From positions 1 through 64,000 of the forward strand of contig CAZDXQ010000008.1 in NCBI GenBank assembly GCA_964509545.1: a stretch of 64,000 bases of DNA, written 5' to 3'. Position numbers and translations under genes: made by a program. Every line of letters starts with the position of its first letter. Position 1 is the first letter of the stretch. The DNA is from JADJWR01 sp964509545. Lineage in GTDB: Bacteria > Pseudomonadota > Gammaproteobacteria > Burkholderiales > Burkholderiaceae_F. Shown here in pieces: positions 1 through 9,007 of the stretch. The notes under the pieces were generated by a model. It was not told the origin of the DNA. It did no database searches and saw only the letters and a list, made by a program, of their open reading frames with translations.

Positions 1-1552
1 TGGTCATGTAGTTGACGGTCACGCCGCCGCAGTACTCGTCCATCAGCTTCTGCAGACGATCCAGGCCCTGCTTGGGATTGATGTAGTGCGGGTTGACGTC
101 ACCGGCGACGATCGCGTTGCGGTAAATGCGGTAGTGCTCGAGCGGCTTGTAGATCTCCTCGCGGCGGCGGTTGATCTGCGCTTCGGAGACGACAATGCCC
201 TCGCCCTTGCCGTCGTCGATGTACTTGCAGGCGGCCTTCGCCGCCAGCCGGCCCTCGGTGAACGATCCAGACGAAAAGGCGTGCGGCGTGCCACCCACCG
301 CGTCGCCGGCGCCGAACAGGCCCTCGACGGTCGTCATGCGGTTGTAGCCCCAGAAGTACTCGGGCGGCGAGATGTCCTCCGGGCCCGAGCACCAGGCGCC
401 GGAACCGGTCGCATGCGAGCCCATCACGTAGGGCTCGGAGGTGGTCAGTTCGGGATTCTCGTTCTTCGGGTCCACGTCGGTGGCCGCCCACAGCACCGCC
501 TGGCCGACGGTCATGCCGAGGAAGTTCTCCCAACCGACCTCTTCCAGGTGGGGATCCTGGAAGGCGCGCATCGTCACCATGTGGATCGGGCCGCGGCCGG
601 CATTGACCTCGCTGATCAGCGCGTGGTTGCGCAGGCAGGTCGGGATCGGCCGATGCGTCAGGTGCGAAGCTTCCGGGTCGAGGTACTCCTTGCCGACCAT
701 TTTCTGCAGCTCGGGGAACCACTTCGACTCGTACTCCTGGCCCAGGCCGTTCTGCGTGTACGTCTTCAGGTGCAGGAAGTAGGCACCGACCGGGCCGTAT
801 CCGTCCTTGAAGCGCGCCAGCACGATGCGGTTCTCCATCTGCGTCATCTTGGCGCCGGCCTCGATCAGCAGGCCGTAGGCTGAGGCCGACGACCAGGGCG
901 CATACCAGGTCCGGCCGGAACCTTCGCCCACCGAGCGCGGCTTGAAGATGTTGGAGGCGCCGCCCGCGCCGCAGATCACGGTCTTGGACTTGAAGACGTG
1001 GTAGTTGCCGGTGCGGACGTTGAAGCCGACGGCGCCGGCGACCCGGTTCTCGCGGCTTTCATCCATCAGCAGGTGAGTGACGCAGATGCGGTTGAAGACC
1101 TTGTCGGCCGACTTCTTGGCGGCTTCGGCGACGATGGGTTTGTACGACTCGCCGTGGATCATGATCTGCCATCGGCCTTCGCGAAGGTAGCGCCCGGTCT
1201 TCGGGTCCTTCATGATCGGCAGGCCCCATTCCTCGAACTGGTGCACCGTGGAATCGACGTGGCGGGCCATGTCGAAAAGCAGGTCCTCGCGCACCAGGCC
1301 CATCAGGTCGATGCGGGCGTAGCGGACATGATCCTCGGGGTTGTTCTCGCCCCAGCGCGTGCCCATGTAGCAGTTGATCGCGTACAGGCCCTGGGCGACC
1401 GCGCCTGAACGATCGATGTTCGCCTTCTCGGCGATCACGATCTTTTTGTTCTGGCCCCAGAATCTCGCCTCCCAGGCGGCGCCGGTGCCGCCGAGGCCGG
1501 CGCCGACGACCAGGATGTCGATGCCGTCTTCGATGATCGTTTGGTAGGCCAT
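1..1552 (-). CDS. aprA: Adenylylsulfate (APS) reductase alpha subunit, C-terminus off the window
   Basis: FAD-containing catalytic subunit of dissimilatory APS reductase; in sulfur oxidisers it works in reverse, joining sulfite and AMP to make APS. Frame read directly from the minus strand: it starts MAYQTIIEDG and has an N-terminal dinucleotide-binding motif GAGLGGTGAA at about residues 18-27, followed by a continuous open frame of 517 codons to the window edge. The family is usually about 620-630 residues, so roughly the last 110 are missing only because the window stops. The ATG overlaps the aprB stop by one base (TGATG), and a GGGG-rich ribosome site lies in the aprB tail. Last gene seen of sat-aprM-aprB-aprA. 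Confidence 0.96.
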   Translation of the reverse strand, partial: MAYQTIIEDGIDILVVGAGLGGTGAAWEARFWGQNKKIVIAEKANIDRSGAVAQGLYAINCYMGTRWGENNPEDHVRYARIDLMGLVREDLLFDMARHVDSTVHQFEEWGLPIMKDPKTGRYLREGRWQIMIHGESYKPIVAEAAKKSADKVFNRICVTHLLMDESRENRVAGAVGFNVRTGNYHVFKSKTVICGAGGASNIFKPRSVGEGSGRTWYAPWSSASAYGLLIEAGAKMTQMENRIVLARFKDGYGPVGAYFLHLKTYTQNGLGQEYESKWFPELQKMVGKEYLDPEASHLTHRPIPTCLRNHALISEVNAGRGPIHMVTMRAFQDPHLEEVGWENFLGMTVGQAVLWAATDVDPKNENPELTTSEPYVMGSHATGSGAWCSGPEDISPPEYFWGYNRMTTVEGLFGAGDAVGGTPHAFSSGSFTEGRLAAKAACKYIDDGKGEGIVVSEAQINRRREEIYKPLEHYRIYRNAIVAGDVNPHYINPKQGLDRLQKLMDEYCGGVTVNYMT

Positions 1553-2031
1553 CAGTAGTACACCCCTTTCTTCAGCTTCAGACCCGCCGCCTCGAGCGTG
1601 CGCAGACCGCCGTCATCCATGCGGATGTACTTCGGTTCGTTGTACAGCAACTGGCCGTCGCGCTGCTCCTTGCTCGGCGGGGGAACGTCCGCGAGCTTCG
1701 GAATCGCCTGACCCCAGGGCTTGGTGGTGATGGGCGACAGGAAATTCTTCTCCGTGCCGTTGCGGAACTTGATCCGCCAGGCGATCGTGCCTCGCTGTTC
1801 GTCGCGGTGGACGCGGACGCTGTGGCCCAGCGGGGCGAAGTCGGCATAGCCGCGCACATCGATCGCATGCTGGGGACAAGCCTTGACGCAGGAGTAGCAC
1901 TCCCAGCACATGTTCGGCTCGATGTTGTATGCGCGCCGATAGGTCTTGTCGATGTGCATGATGTCCGACGGGCAGATGTCGACACAATGTCCGCATCCGT
2001 CGCACCTTGTCATGTAGACGAAGGTTGGCAT
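1552..2031 (-). CDS. aprB: APS reductase beta subunit, ferredoxin type
   Basis: Electron-transfer subunit of APS reductase (159 aa). Two [4Fe-4S] motifs are visible: CDGCGHCVDICP near residue 10 and CWECYSCVKACP near residue 41. The remaining C-terminal part wraps the alpha subunit in known structures. It passes electrons between AprA FAD and the membrane partner. A clear AAGGAG ribosome site lies about 9 bases before the ATG. It is 45 bases downstream of aprM and overlaps the aprA start, so the two subunits are translationally coupled. Confidence 0.96.
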   Translation of the reverse strand: MPTFVYMTRCDGCGHCVDICPSDIMHIDKTYRRAYNIEPNMCWECYSCVKACPQHAIDVRGYADFAPLGHSVRVHRDEQRGTIAWRIKFRNGTEKNFLSPITTKPWGQAIPKLADVPPPSKEQRDGQLLYNEPKYIRMDDGGLRTLEAAGLKLKKGVYY

Positions 2032-2076
2032 TCGTCCGGCTCCTTATCTCTTTCCAGCAGAAACGGCGGGTTCTTA

Positions 2077-2889
2077 TTAATAGTGGCGGGGCGCTTCGCG
2101 CTTGATGCCAAGCCCCATGTCCATCGGAGCGTCGCGCAACAGCTCCATCGAGTGTCTCTTCTGTTGCTCGGGATCATCGCGGGTCTGCGTCGGCAGGTTC
2201 TCGGCCGTGCCGTTGGCCTTGGAGACCCGCTTCTCGAAGGCGGCGGCGGGCTTGAAGAACATGTGCGCGAACTTGGACCAGGGCACGCCGGCAAACAGCA
2301 CCGTGGTGGCGAGGATGTACAGGCCGAAGAGCACGCCGAGGCCGCCGCCGGAAGCCGCCCAGGCGAGGCCGAGCGTGGCGCTCGCCAGCATCGACAGGAT
2401 GAACAGGTCCGCCTTGACCAGGCGCAACGGCGAGTTGCCTTCGGCCGCGACATCGACGCGGATGAAGAACCAGAACCAGTAGCCGCCGGCGCAGATCGCG
2501 AGGCCGCCGAGCCACCACAGCCGTGTCCAGACGGGGCTTGCCGAGGCATCGAACACCAGCACCACGGTGGCGAGCACATAGAGCACGAAGCCGTACATGC
2601 CCAGCAGGTGCGCGATGCGCCGGCGCGGGTTGCAGAACTCGCCGGAGGCCAGCACGTCAACCACGGCGGTCTGCACGGCGATCGACATCAGTTCACCGCC
2701 GCCGAGCGGCCGCGCCGCCTTCGCCTTCGACTTGCGAAAGTTCTGGAAGAAGTACTTGGCGCTGCCCTTGTGCACGACGTCGAACAGCGTTCCGGCGACG
2801 ACCAGCAGGAACATGACGACGACGTATGTCTGCATGACCGCTGGCGAAAGCGACGCCGACAGCCCGGCAAACGGATTGATGGTGAACAT
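2077..2889 (-). CDS. aprM: APS reductase membrane anchor AprM
   Basis: 270-residue integral membrane protein starting MFTINPFAGL. It has a hydrophobic segment near residues 19-40 and several more between about 95 and 215, and no cofactor motifs that I can see. Position between sat and aprB is the classic sat-aprMBA order of sulfur-oxidising bacteria of the AprM type, where it is thought to link APS reductase to the quinone pool. The start was chosen for the GGGGAGGAG ribosome site 7-8 bases upstream; the open frame extends further but that part overlaps sat in another frame. The family is known mainly from context, so the electron-transfer role is inference. Confidence 0.88.
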   Translation of the reverse strand: MFTINPFAGLSASLSPAVMQTYVVVMFLLVVAGTLFDVVHKGSAKYFFQNFRKSKAKAARPLGGGELMSIAVQTAVVDVLASGEFCNPRRRIAHLLGMYGFVLYVLATVVLVFDASASPVWTRLWWLGGLAICAGGYWFWFFIRVDVAAEGNSPLRLVKADLFILSMLASATLGLAWAASGGGLGVLFGLYILATTVLFAGVPWSKFAHMFFKPAAAFEKRVSKANGTAENLPTQTRDDPEQQKRHSMELLRDAPMDMGLGIKREAPRHY

Positions 2890-2939
2890 CGTGATTCTCC
2901 TCCCCGAACGATCGCAGGTCTGGTTTTTTCCCGGCAGCG

Positions 2940-4154
2940 TCAGCGGGCCGAATGCCCGGTCAGCTTCACTTCCACGCGCTCGCTCGCGGCGAGCCCCTCG
3001 TAGTATTCGCGCAGGATCGTCAGCACTTCCGGCCGGCTGAACTCGGCCGGCACCTCGGCGCCCTCGGACAGCCACTTGCGCAGCTTGGTGCCGGAAACGA
3101 GCAGGCGATCCTTGTCGTCGTGCGGACAGGTGCGCGCCGAGGCCATGCCGCCGCACTGGTAGCACCAGAAAGTCCAGTCGATCTTCAGCGGCTTGGTCTG
3201 CAGCGCATCGGCCGGAATCTCGTCGAAGATGCGGTGCGCGTCGAACGGGCCGTAGTAGCTGCCCACGCCGGCGTGGTCGCGGCCTACGATCAGGTGCGAG
3301 CAGCCGTAGTTCTGCCGGAACAGCGCGTGCAGCAGCGCCTCTCGCGGCCCGGCGTAGCGCATATCGAGCGGATAGCCGGCCTGCACCACGGTCCTGCCGA
3401 CGAAATACTTGTCGATCAGCGTGGCGATCGCCCGCGTGCGCACGTCGGCCGGGATGTCGCCCGGCTTCAGCGCGCCGAGCAGCGAATGCACCAGCACGCC
3501 GTCGCAGACCTCGATGGCCACCTTTGCCAGGTACTCGTGAGAGCGGTGCATCGGGTTGCGCGTCTGGAAGGCGGCGATGCGCGTCCAGCCGAGCGACGTG
3601 AACAATTCGCGCGTGGCCTGCGGCGTCATGAACAGGGCGCCGTACTTCTCGAAGCCGCCGGTGGAAAGCACCTTCACGGTTCCGGCGAGGTTCACCTCGC
3701 CCTGTTCCATGACCATCTTCACGCCCGGATGCTCGGCATCGGCGGTGCGGAAGACCATCATGCATTCGTGCTTCTTGTTGATCGTGTACTTCTCGCTGAC
3801 GCGCAGGATGGCGAGGATCTCGCCGGAATCGGGATCGACGAGCGCGATCTCATCGCCGGTGTGGAATGTCGCTGCCTGTTCGTTGCTCGTCGACAGCGTG
3901 ATCGGGATCGGCCAGAACAGGCCCGAGGCGAGCTTCATGCCGTCGCACACGCGCTCCCAGTCGCCGTGCGTCATGAAACCGTCGAGCGGCGTGAAGCCGC
4001 CGATGCCGAGCATGATCAGGTCGCCTTTCTCGCGCGAACTGATGGTGAGCTTCGGCAGGCTCTGCGCCCGCGCCAGCGCCTCGGTGCGAGCTTCGCCTTC
4101 GAGAAGCAGCGGCTTGAGCGATCCTCCGCCGTGCGGACTGACTAGACCGTGCAA
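2940..4154 (-). CDS. sat: Sulfate adenylyltransferase (ATP sulfurylase), dissimilatory type
   Basis: Converts APS and pyrophosphate to sulfate and ATP, the energy-conserving last step of sulfite oxidation. The nucleotide-binding motif [11 protein letters not shown] and a GRDHAG motif are present. The C-terminal part has a CYQCGG...RTCPH cysteine cluster typical of the dissimilatory Sat/PUA-type family. I chose the TTG start (404 aa, starting [10 protein letters not shown]) because it has AGGGGG six bases upstream and matches the usual family N-terminus and length; an ATG 87 bases upstream has no such support. First gene of the apr operon, 50 bases before aprM. Confidence 0.95.
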   Translation of the reverse strand: MHGLVSPHGGGSLKPLLLEGEARTEALARAQSLPKLTISSREKGDLIMLGIGGFTPLDGFMTHGDWERVCDGMKLASGLFWPIPITLSTSNEQAATFHTGDEIALVDPDSGEILAILRVSEKYTINKKHECMMVFRTADAEHPGVKMVMEQGEVNLAGTVKVLSTGGFEKYGALFMTPQATRELFTSLGWTRIAAFQTRNPMHRSHEYLAKVAIEVCDGVLVHSLLGALKPGDIPADVRTRAIATLIDKYFVGRTVVQAGYPLDMRYAGPREALLHALFRQNYGCSHLIVGRDHAGVGSYYGPFDAHRIFDEIPADALQTKPLKIDWTFWCYQCGGMASARTCPHDDKDRLLVSGTKLRKWLSEGAEVPAEFSRPEVLTILREYYEGLAASERVEVKLTGHSAR

Positions 4155-4535
4155 GGTATCCCCCTGTGCAGCATGCGCCGGTTCTGCGCGGCCTATAGGG
4201 CCACGATCGACCGGAACTTTCTCTGTGAATCGTCGCGGCAATCGCAGACCGCGGTCGCCGCTTCGGGCATGTCGGTGTGCACCAGGGAGCGAGAAGGCCG
4301 GATCGACGGGACACGGCGATCTTTAACCATGTTCTCGGCTGCAATAACTCCCCACATGGGTAAGAAACGCTACCCGGTGCCGGTAGTGGGCCAAATGCGC
4401 GCGATCAAGAAAGATCGCGGCCGGGCCTCCGCAGAAAACGAACTGCCTTGCATCATGCCGTCTGCCGGCGCGGCGGCGACGCGCTCGCACGCGGCGCGCG
4501 CGAGCCCTGCGACGCGTTCCCTGACCGAGTCGAGA
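4155..4535. other. Divergent intergenic region between sat and the tauE-like gene
   Basis: About 380 bases without a convincing gene, separating the minus-strand sat-apr operon from the plus-strand tauE operon. It must carry the promoters of both. The only structured element I see is the CCC-N4-GGG dyad at 4345-4361, listed separately. An in-frame upstream extension of the tauE frame runs through part of it but has no ribosome site and low-complexity composition, so I treat it as non-coding. Confidence 0.6.
4345..4361 (-). promoter_or_regulatory. Candidate operator/activator site upstream of sat
   Basis: Read on the minus strand: ACCCATGTGGGGAGTTA. It matches the site upstream of soxY at 14 of 17 positions and that upstream of tusA at 12 of 17, and is preceded by TT. 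The core is a CCC-N4-GGG dyad. Downstream toward sat, TTATTG and AAAGAT are 17 bases apart, in the same geometry as the putative soxY promoter, but both match the sigma70 consensus poorly. The regulator is unknown. Confidence 0.45.
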
Positions 4536-5525
4536 ATGTCTTTCATTTGCACCGGCGGCCGCGCCGGTCGCTGGCCGCTGTTGGTAATGCAGGTTCTTGT
4601 CGTGCTGCTGGCGCTTGCGTTCGGCGTCGATTTCGCCTCGGCGGCAGAATCGGCGCCGTCGGCCGGGCAGCCGGCGGCGATCGCGTGGTGGATCTGGCCG
4701 CTGGCGCTTTTCGTCGTCTGTTTTTTTCTCGGCATGATCGCGGTTCCCGCTGGCGTCGGCGGGGGTGTCCTGTTCGTTCCGCTGATCAGCGGCTTCTTTC
4801 CATTCCACCTTGACTACGTGCGTGGCGCCGGTTTGCTGGTCGCGCTGTCCAGTGCGCTGGCCGCCGGCCCGTCGCTGTTGCGCAGCGGACTGGCGAACCT
4901 GCGCGTCGGGCTGCCGCTGGCGCTGCTGGCGTCGATCAGCTCAATGCTCGGCGCGCTGCTCGGCCTCGCGCTGCCGGCCTCGGTGGTGCGGATCGCGCTC
5001 GGCATTGCGATCCTCGGCATCGTCGCAGTGATGCTCATGGCGCGTAAATCGGAACATCCCGACGTGCCGGTCAGCGACCGCTGGGCGCAGCTGCTCGGCA
5101 TGCACGGCGTCTTCATCGATCGCGCTTCCGGCGAGGCCGTGCGCTGGCGCCTGCATCGCACGCCGCAGGGCATGGTGCTCTTCTTCTTCATCGGCATCCT
5201 CGCCGGCATGTTCGGCCTGGGGGCGGGCTGGGCCAACGTGCCGGCATTGAACCTCGTCATGGGCGCGCCTTTGAAGGTCGCTGCCGGTTCATCCAGCTTC
5301 ATCCTGTCGCTGGTCGATTCGTCGGCGGCGTGGATCTACCTGAACAACGGCGCGGTGCTGCCGGTGATCGCCGCGCCGTCGGTGGTGGGCATGATGCTTG
5401 GTGCCAAGATCGGTGCAAGATTGCTGTCGGTCCTGAAGGCTTCGCTGATCCGACGGCTGGTCATTGCGATGCTGCTGTTTGCCGGCGCGCGGGCGCTGAT
5501 GGTGGGCCTGGGCATCGGCGGCTAA
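4536..5525 (+). CDS. TauE/SafE-family membrane permease
   Basis: 329-residue polytopic membrane protein with a hydrophobic N-terminus, then about eight membrane segments in two related halves; the family (formerly DUF81) exports anions such as sulfite and sulfoacetate. Glycine-rich repeats PAGVGGG (about residues 72-78) and MFGLGAG fit the internal duplication. A hydrophilic loop of about 45 residues lies between the halves. Its place directly beside sat-apr suggests sulfite or sulfate movement across the membrane, but this is inference. Start at MSFICTGG chosen as the first methionine before the hydrophobic region; the ribosome site is weak. First of six co-directional genes. Confidence 0.85.
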   Translation: MSFICTGGRAGRWPLLVMQVLVVLLALAFGVDFASAAESAPSAGQPAAIAWWIWPLALFVVCFFLGMIAVPAGVGGGVLFVPLISGFFPFHLDYVRGAGLLVALSSALAAGPSLLRSGLANLRVGLPLALLASISSMLGALLGLALPASVVRIALGIAILGIVAVMLMARKSEHPDVPVSDRWAQLLGMHGVFIDRASGEAVRWRLHRTPQGMVLFFFIGILAGMFGLGAGWANVPALNLVMGAPLKVAAGSSSFILSLVDSSAAWIYLNNGAVLPVIAAPSVVGMMLGAKIGARLLSVLKASLIRRLVIAMLLFAGARALMVGLGIGG

Positions 5526-5554
5526 GACCGACCGACGCGCTCGAGGAGAAACCG

Positions 5555-5965
5555 ATGAAAACGCCAGACGACGTGCCGGAGCAGGTTCGCTACGCGCAGT
5601 GGCTGTGGTGGAGCGGCTCTTTCGGCCTGACCCTGCTGATCGTCGGCTTCGTCCTGTACGTGAGCGGTGCACTGCCGCCGCATGTTCCGGTCGGCGAGCT
5701 GCCGATGGTCTGGAAGATGTCGTCGCGCGAACTGGCGGAGCATGTCGGCGGCCACGCCGGCTGGGACTGGGTGCTGCTGCCGCACAAGGGCGACATGCTG
5801 AACCTTTTCGGCATCGCCGTGCTCTCCGGCTGTTCGGCGCTGCCGCTACTGGCCGCCAGCGTCATCTACCTGCGTCGCGGCGATCGCCTGTTCGCGGGTC
5901 TTTGCCTGGCGCAGGTCGCGGTGCTGGTGCTGGCGGCCTCGGGCATCATCGCCGTCGGGCACTGA
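5555..5965 (+). CDS. Small integral membrane protein next to the TauE-like permease
   Basis: 136 residues starting MKTPDDVPEQ, with a GAGGAG ribosome site about 7 bases before the ATG. Three hydrophobic segments are visible, near residues 19-38, 86-105 and 115-132, with a roughly 45-residue loop after the first. I see no cofactor motif. It lies 29 bases after the permease stop and 4 bases before the next gene, so it is almost certainly co-expressed and may be an accessory subunit of the permease. I do not recognise a named family. Confidence 0.75.
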   Translation: MKTPDDVPEQVRYAQWLWWSGSFGLTLLIVGFVLYVSGALPPHVPVGELPMVWKMSSRELAEHVGGHAGWDWVLLPHKGDMLNLFGIAVLSGCSALPLLAASVIYLRRGDRLFAGLCLAQVAVLVLAASGIIAVGH

Positions 5966-5969
5966 AAAC

Positions 5970-6803
5970 ATGAGCGCGCCGCGGCGTCTCCTGCTGGTCA
6001 CGCAGTGGACCGACTTCGATGCCGGCGCGGAGGCTGCGGCCATCGCGCTGGCGGCGAGGCTCGGCGTGCCGCTCGGTGTGGTCGTGCCGCTCGTCAGCAA
6101 TCCCGAATACGAGGTCGTTGCCCCGCGGCTCGTGGCCGAGGCCGAGGAAGCGACGGCCAGGTCCATTGCCGCATTCACCGATCGCGCGCGGACGGCGGGC
6201 GTGGCGATCGACATCCGCGTGCGGCGGGGCGAAGAGCCATGGCGCGAAGTGGTCGAGGAGGCGCGCGTCAGCCAGGCGGATCTGATCGTCACCCGCCGCC
6301 GCGGCAAGCGCGGCTTCCTGAGCAAGCTTCGCGTCGGCGAGATGGTGCAGCAGGTCGCGCTGTACGCGCACTGCCCGGTAATGATGGTCCCGCGTGCCGC
6401 CCAGGCGCCAGCGCGGGGCGTGCTGACCGTGATCGACGCGGCGTCGGCGATCGAGCCTGAAATGCGCAGTGCGACGTCGCTGGCCGGCGCGCTTGGCCTT
6501 GCGCTCGGCGTCGTGGTCGTCGTGCCGCAGGGCGCAGCGCAGCAGCAGGGCGACGCGCTGCTGCGGCGCGCGCAAGCCGCCGTGCGGTCGCCGGAAACGA
6601 CGATCAGCGGCAGCATCCGCTGCGGGCGGCTTGCCGATGTGGTGGCCGAGAGCCTGCGGGCGATGCCCGCGGACCTGCTCGTCGTCGGCATCGCCCCGGG
6701 CGGCGCGGGCCATGGCAAGCTCGGCACGACGGCGGAGACGGTTGTCGGCGAGGCGGACTGTGCCACGTTGCTGGTCGGAGAACGGGCGCAAGGCGCCGGA
6801 TGA
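5970..6803 (+). CDS. Tandem universal stress protein (UspA) domain protein
   Basis: 277 residues made of two Usp-like alpha/beta halves. The first (about 1-140) opens RRLLLVTQWT and ends with VALYAHCPVMMV, the second (about 147-272) ends with the nucleotide-loop-like stretch VVGIAPGGAGHGKLG and DCATLLVGE. The G-rich loop suggests ATP binding in the second half; the first half has basic residues (RRRGKRG) at that point instead. It lies 4 bases after the small membrane gene. The role in this sulfur cluster is unknown; Usp domains often bind ATP and modulate membrane transporters. Confidence 0.8.
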   Translation: MSAPRRLLLVTQWTDFDAGAEAAAIALAARLGVPLGVVVPLVSNPEYEVVAPRLVAEAEEATARSIAAFTDRARTAGVAIDIRVRRGEEPWREVVEEARVSQADLIVTRRRGKRGFLSKLRVGEMVQQVALYAHCPVMMVPRAAQAPARGVLTVIDAASAIEPEMRSATSLAGALGLALGVVVVVPQGAAQQQGDALLRRAQAAVRSPETTISGSIRCGRLADVVAESLRAMPADLLVVGIAPGGAGHGKLGTTAETVVGEADCATLLVGERAQGAG

Positions 6804-6836
6804 CGGCCGATCCGCCCACTCGGCACGGAAGCGCGG

Positions 6837-8303
6837 ATGTCGCAATTGCTCAACCTGGCTCGGGCGGCACAGCTGGTTGGCGTGACGCGCGGCGCACTGC
6901 AGCGGATGATCCGCAGCGGCGAGATCGAGGCGTTCGACGGCATGGTCAGCGTCGACGAACTGCAGCGTGTCTTCCCGACGGCGGCGCTCGAAGACAGCGG
7001 TGCTTTCGAGCGCGTCAAGAACATCCGCGACGAGGCCTTTGGCCGCAGGCTGCGCGAACGAGCGCTACCGTCGCAGGAGGTGCTGGCGCAACGTCTGTTC
7101 GCGCAGAGCCGGGAACTGGCCGATCTGCGCCGGTACCTGCAGGCCTACCACGAGCTGGTGGTGGCGACCCGTACAAGGCTCGCGCAGCTGGGGCCGGGCA
7201 GCGCGGCTGCATTGCAGCTGCAGCAGTTCATGGACGAAGGGCTGAAGAAGGTGCTGGCCAGCGAACCGGCAGACACTCTTGATGCGATGGCAAACATGCT
7301 GCAGGTGATTTCCGCCAACGTCACGGTGCGGCCGAGCGGCCGGCAGTTTCTTGTCGAAGGCAACGACTCGATCCTGCAGGCCGGCCTGAAGGCGGGGCTG
7401 CGTTTAGGCTACGGCTGTGGCAGCGGAACCTGCGGCCTGTGCAAGGCGCGCATCGTCGCCGGCGAGGTCCGGCAGATCCAGCACAGCGACTACCGCCTCA
7501 GCGAACAGGAACGGCAGCTCGGCTACGCGCTGCTGTGCACGCACACTGCGGTCAGCGATGTCATCGTCGAATCGCTGGAGGCCACGGGCCCGGCCGACAT
7601 TCCGGCGCAGGACATCGTGGCGACGGTGCGCGCAGTGCAGCCGCTGGGGCAGGATATCCGCCTGCTGCACTTGCAGACGCCACGCAGCAACCGGCTGCGC
7701 TTCCTCGCCGGGCAGGCGGTGACGCTCGGTCTGGCGCAGGCGGCGGGCGACATCGAGCAGACAGTGGCGCTGGCCAGTTGTCCGTGCGACGAGCGCAACC
7801 TGCATTTCCACCTCGCCCGCGACCCGGGCGCACCGATGGCCGCGGCGTTGTTCGCGGACCAGATCAGGGTCGGCGACCCGGTGAGCGTGCGCGGCCCGGT
7901 GGGGGATTTCGTGCTCGACCCGGCCGGAACGCGGCCGCTTGTCTTCGCTGCCTGCGACACGGGCTTCGGGCCGGTGAAGAGCCTGATCGAGCACGCAATC
8001 GCCAGCGAGCAGGTCGACCGCTTTGCCCTGTACCGGCTGGCCGTAGGCCGAGACGGGCACTACCTGGCGAACCAGTGCCGCGCCTGGGTCGCTGCCTTCG
8101 ACGAGTTCGCCTACGAGGAGCTGGCCGACGCCGATGCGGCTGCCGGCGGACGGCGCCTGGTCGAGATGGCCAGGCGCGGCGCACTGGCGCTGCCGGATTG
8201 CGACGTGTTCGTCGCCGGCCCGGCGGATTTTGTAGAGACCGCCTGCAGGGACTTTGCGGCCGCCGGCACGGCAAGGCAACGACTGCGCAGCTTTGTGACC
8301 TGA
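6837..8303 (+). CDS. Helix-turn-helix / [2Fe-2S] ferredoxin / flavin-NAD(P) reductase fusion protein
   Basis: 488 residues in three parts. Residues 1-50 look like a MerR/excisionase-type winged helix (NLARAAQLVGVTRGALQRMI, then VSVDELQRVFP). After a helical linker (about 60-150), residues 160-245 form a plant-type ferredoxin with CGSGTCGLC and a fourth cysteine in LLCTH. Residues 255-488 form a ferredoxin-reductase-like flavin and NAD(P) module with CDTGFGP at the nucleotide loop. The usual flavin-binding RxYS motif is not clear (LASCP stands there), so cofactor binding needs testing. It is followed closely by the CMD-Rieske gene, a likely redox partner. Such a DNA-binding-like head on an oxygenase-type reductase is unusual. 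Confidence 0.82.
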   Translation: MSQLLNLARAAQLVGVTRGALQRMIRSGEIEAFDGMVSVDELQRVFPTAALEDSGAFERVKNIRDEAFGRRLRERALPSQEVLAQRLFAQSRELADLRRYLQAYHELVVATRTRLAQLGPGSAAALQLQQFMDEGLKKVLASEPADTLDAMANMLQVISANVTVRPSGRQFLVEGNDSILQAGLKAGLRLGYGCGSGTCGLCKARIVAGEVRQIQHSDYRLSEQERQLGYALLCTHTAVSDVIVESLEATGPADIPAQDIVATVRAVQPLGQDIRLLHLQTPRSNRLRFLAGQAVTLGLAQAAGDIEQTVALASCPCDERNLHFHLARDPGAPMAAALFADQIRVGDPVSVRGPVGDFVLDPAGTRPLVFAACDTGFGPVKSLIEHAIASEQVDRFALYRLAVGRDGHYLANQCRAWVAAFDEFAYEELADADAAAGGRRLVEMARRGALALPDCDVFVAGPADFVETACRDFAAAGTARQRLRSFVT

Positions 8304-8352
8304 GCCGCCAGCGGATCGCGGCGCGACGACCCACGACACGATTTCTTCCGAC

Positions 8353-8979
8353 ATGAGCGACGCACTGAACTACCTCGTCAAGGCCCGCCCCGACGCGATG
8401 GGCCACTACTTCAGGTTCCTGAAGGAGGCGGGCAAGCACCTTGATCCGAAGACGCGCAACCTGATCTCGGTGATCACCAAGGTGCACGCGCAGACCGAGC
8501 GCGGTTTCCGCCAGTACCTTTCGCGGGCGCTGCGCGAGGGCTGCACCCCGACCGAGGTGCTCGACGCGCTGTTGATGGCGTTTCCGGCGCTCGGGCTGGC
8601 GAAAATCGTCTGGGCGGTGGACATCATCATCGACATGGATCTGCCCGAGTTCCAGCCGGACAAAATGGGCTTCGAAGGCGCGTGGCACGACGTGATGGCC
8701 GAAGATGCGCTTGCGGTCGGTGCCACGGCGCGCGTCGAATGCGATGGCCGCGGCCTGTTTGTCCATCGTGCGGTCGACGAATTCCGCGTCTACGACAGTC
8801 GCTGCCCGCACCAGACCACCAACATCCCGCAGCTGGCGCTCGACGGCACGCGGCTGACCTGCCCGAAGCACGAGTGGGCGTTCGACATCACCACCGGCGA
8901 GTGCGTGGCCAAGGGTTCGACGCCGCTGAAACGCTGGACGTCGAAGGTGGACAACGGCCGCGTGCTGGCGTACTGGTAG
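8353..8979 (+). CDS. Carboxymuconolactone decarboxylase-like / Rieske [2Fe-2S] fusion protein
   Basis: 208 residues. The N-terminal about 100 residues resemble the all-helical CMD/AhpD fold ([32 protein letters not shown]) but lack the CxxC peroxidase pair of AhpD, so peroxidase activity is unlikely. The C-terminal 95 residues are a Rieske ferredoxin domain with CPH and CPKH ligand motifs. It has no signal peptide, so it is cytoplasmic. It lies 49 bases after the ferredoxin-reductase fusion and 28 before cysG. The pair looks like an electron-transfer chain; the final acceptor is not in the window. Confidence 0.85.
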   Translation: MSDALNYLVKARPDAMGHYFRFLKEAGKHLDPKTRNLISVITKVHAQTERGFRQYLSRALREGCTPTEVLDALLMAFPALGLAKIVWAVDIIIDMDLPEFQPDKMGFEGAWHDVMAEDALAVGATARVECDGRGLFVHRAVDEFRVYDSRCPHQTTNIPQLALDGTRLTCPKHEWAFDITTGECVAKGSTPLKRWTSKVDNGRVLAYW

Positions 8980-9007
8980 CGCTTCGCCGGCACTTACCCC
9001 GACCGCC

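Noticed and set aside
86..883. Long plus-strand open frame opposite aprA
   Set aside because: It is antisense to a clear aprA frame, has arginine, valine and alanine-rich low-complexity content and no domain. Such shadow frames are common in GC-rich DNA.
1807..3003. 398-codon plus-strand frame over aprB and aprM
   Set aside because: Opposite to well-supported genes with ribosome sites and known motifs; no start signal or family match.
2890..3765. Upstream extension of the aprM frame
   Set aside because: It overlaps the C-terminal half of sat in another frame; the internal ATG at 2889 has a strong ribosome site and gives the family length.
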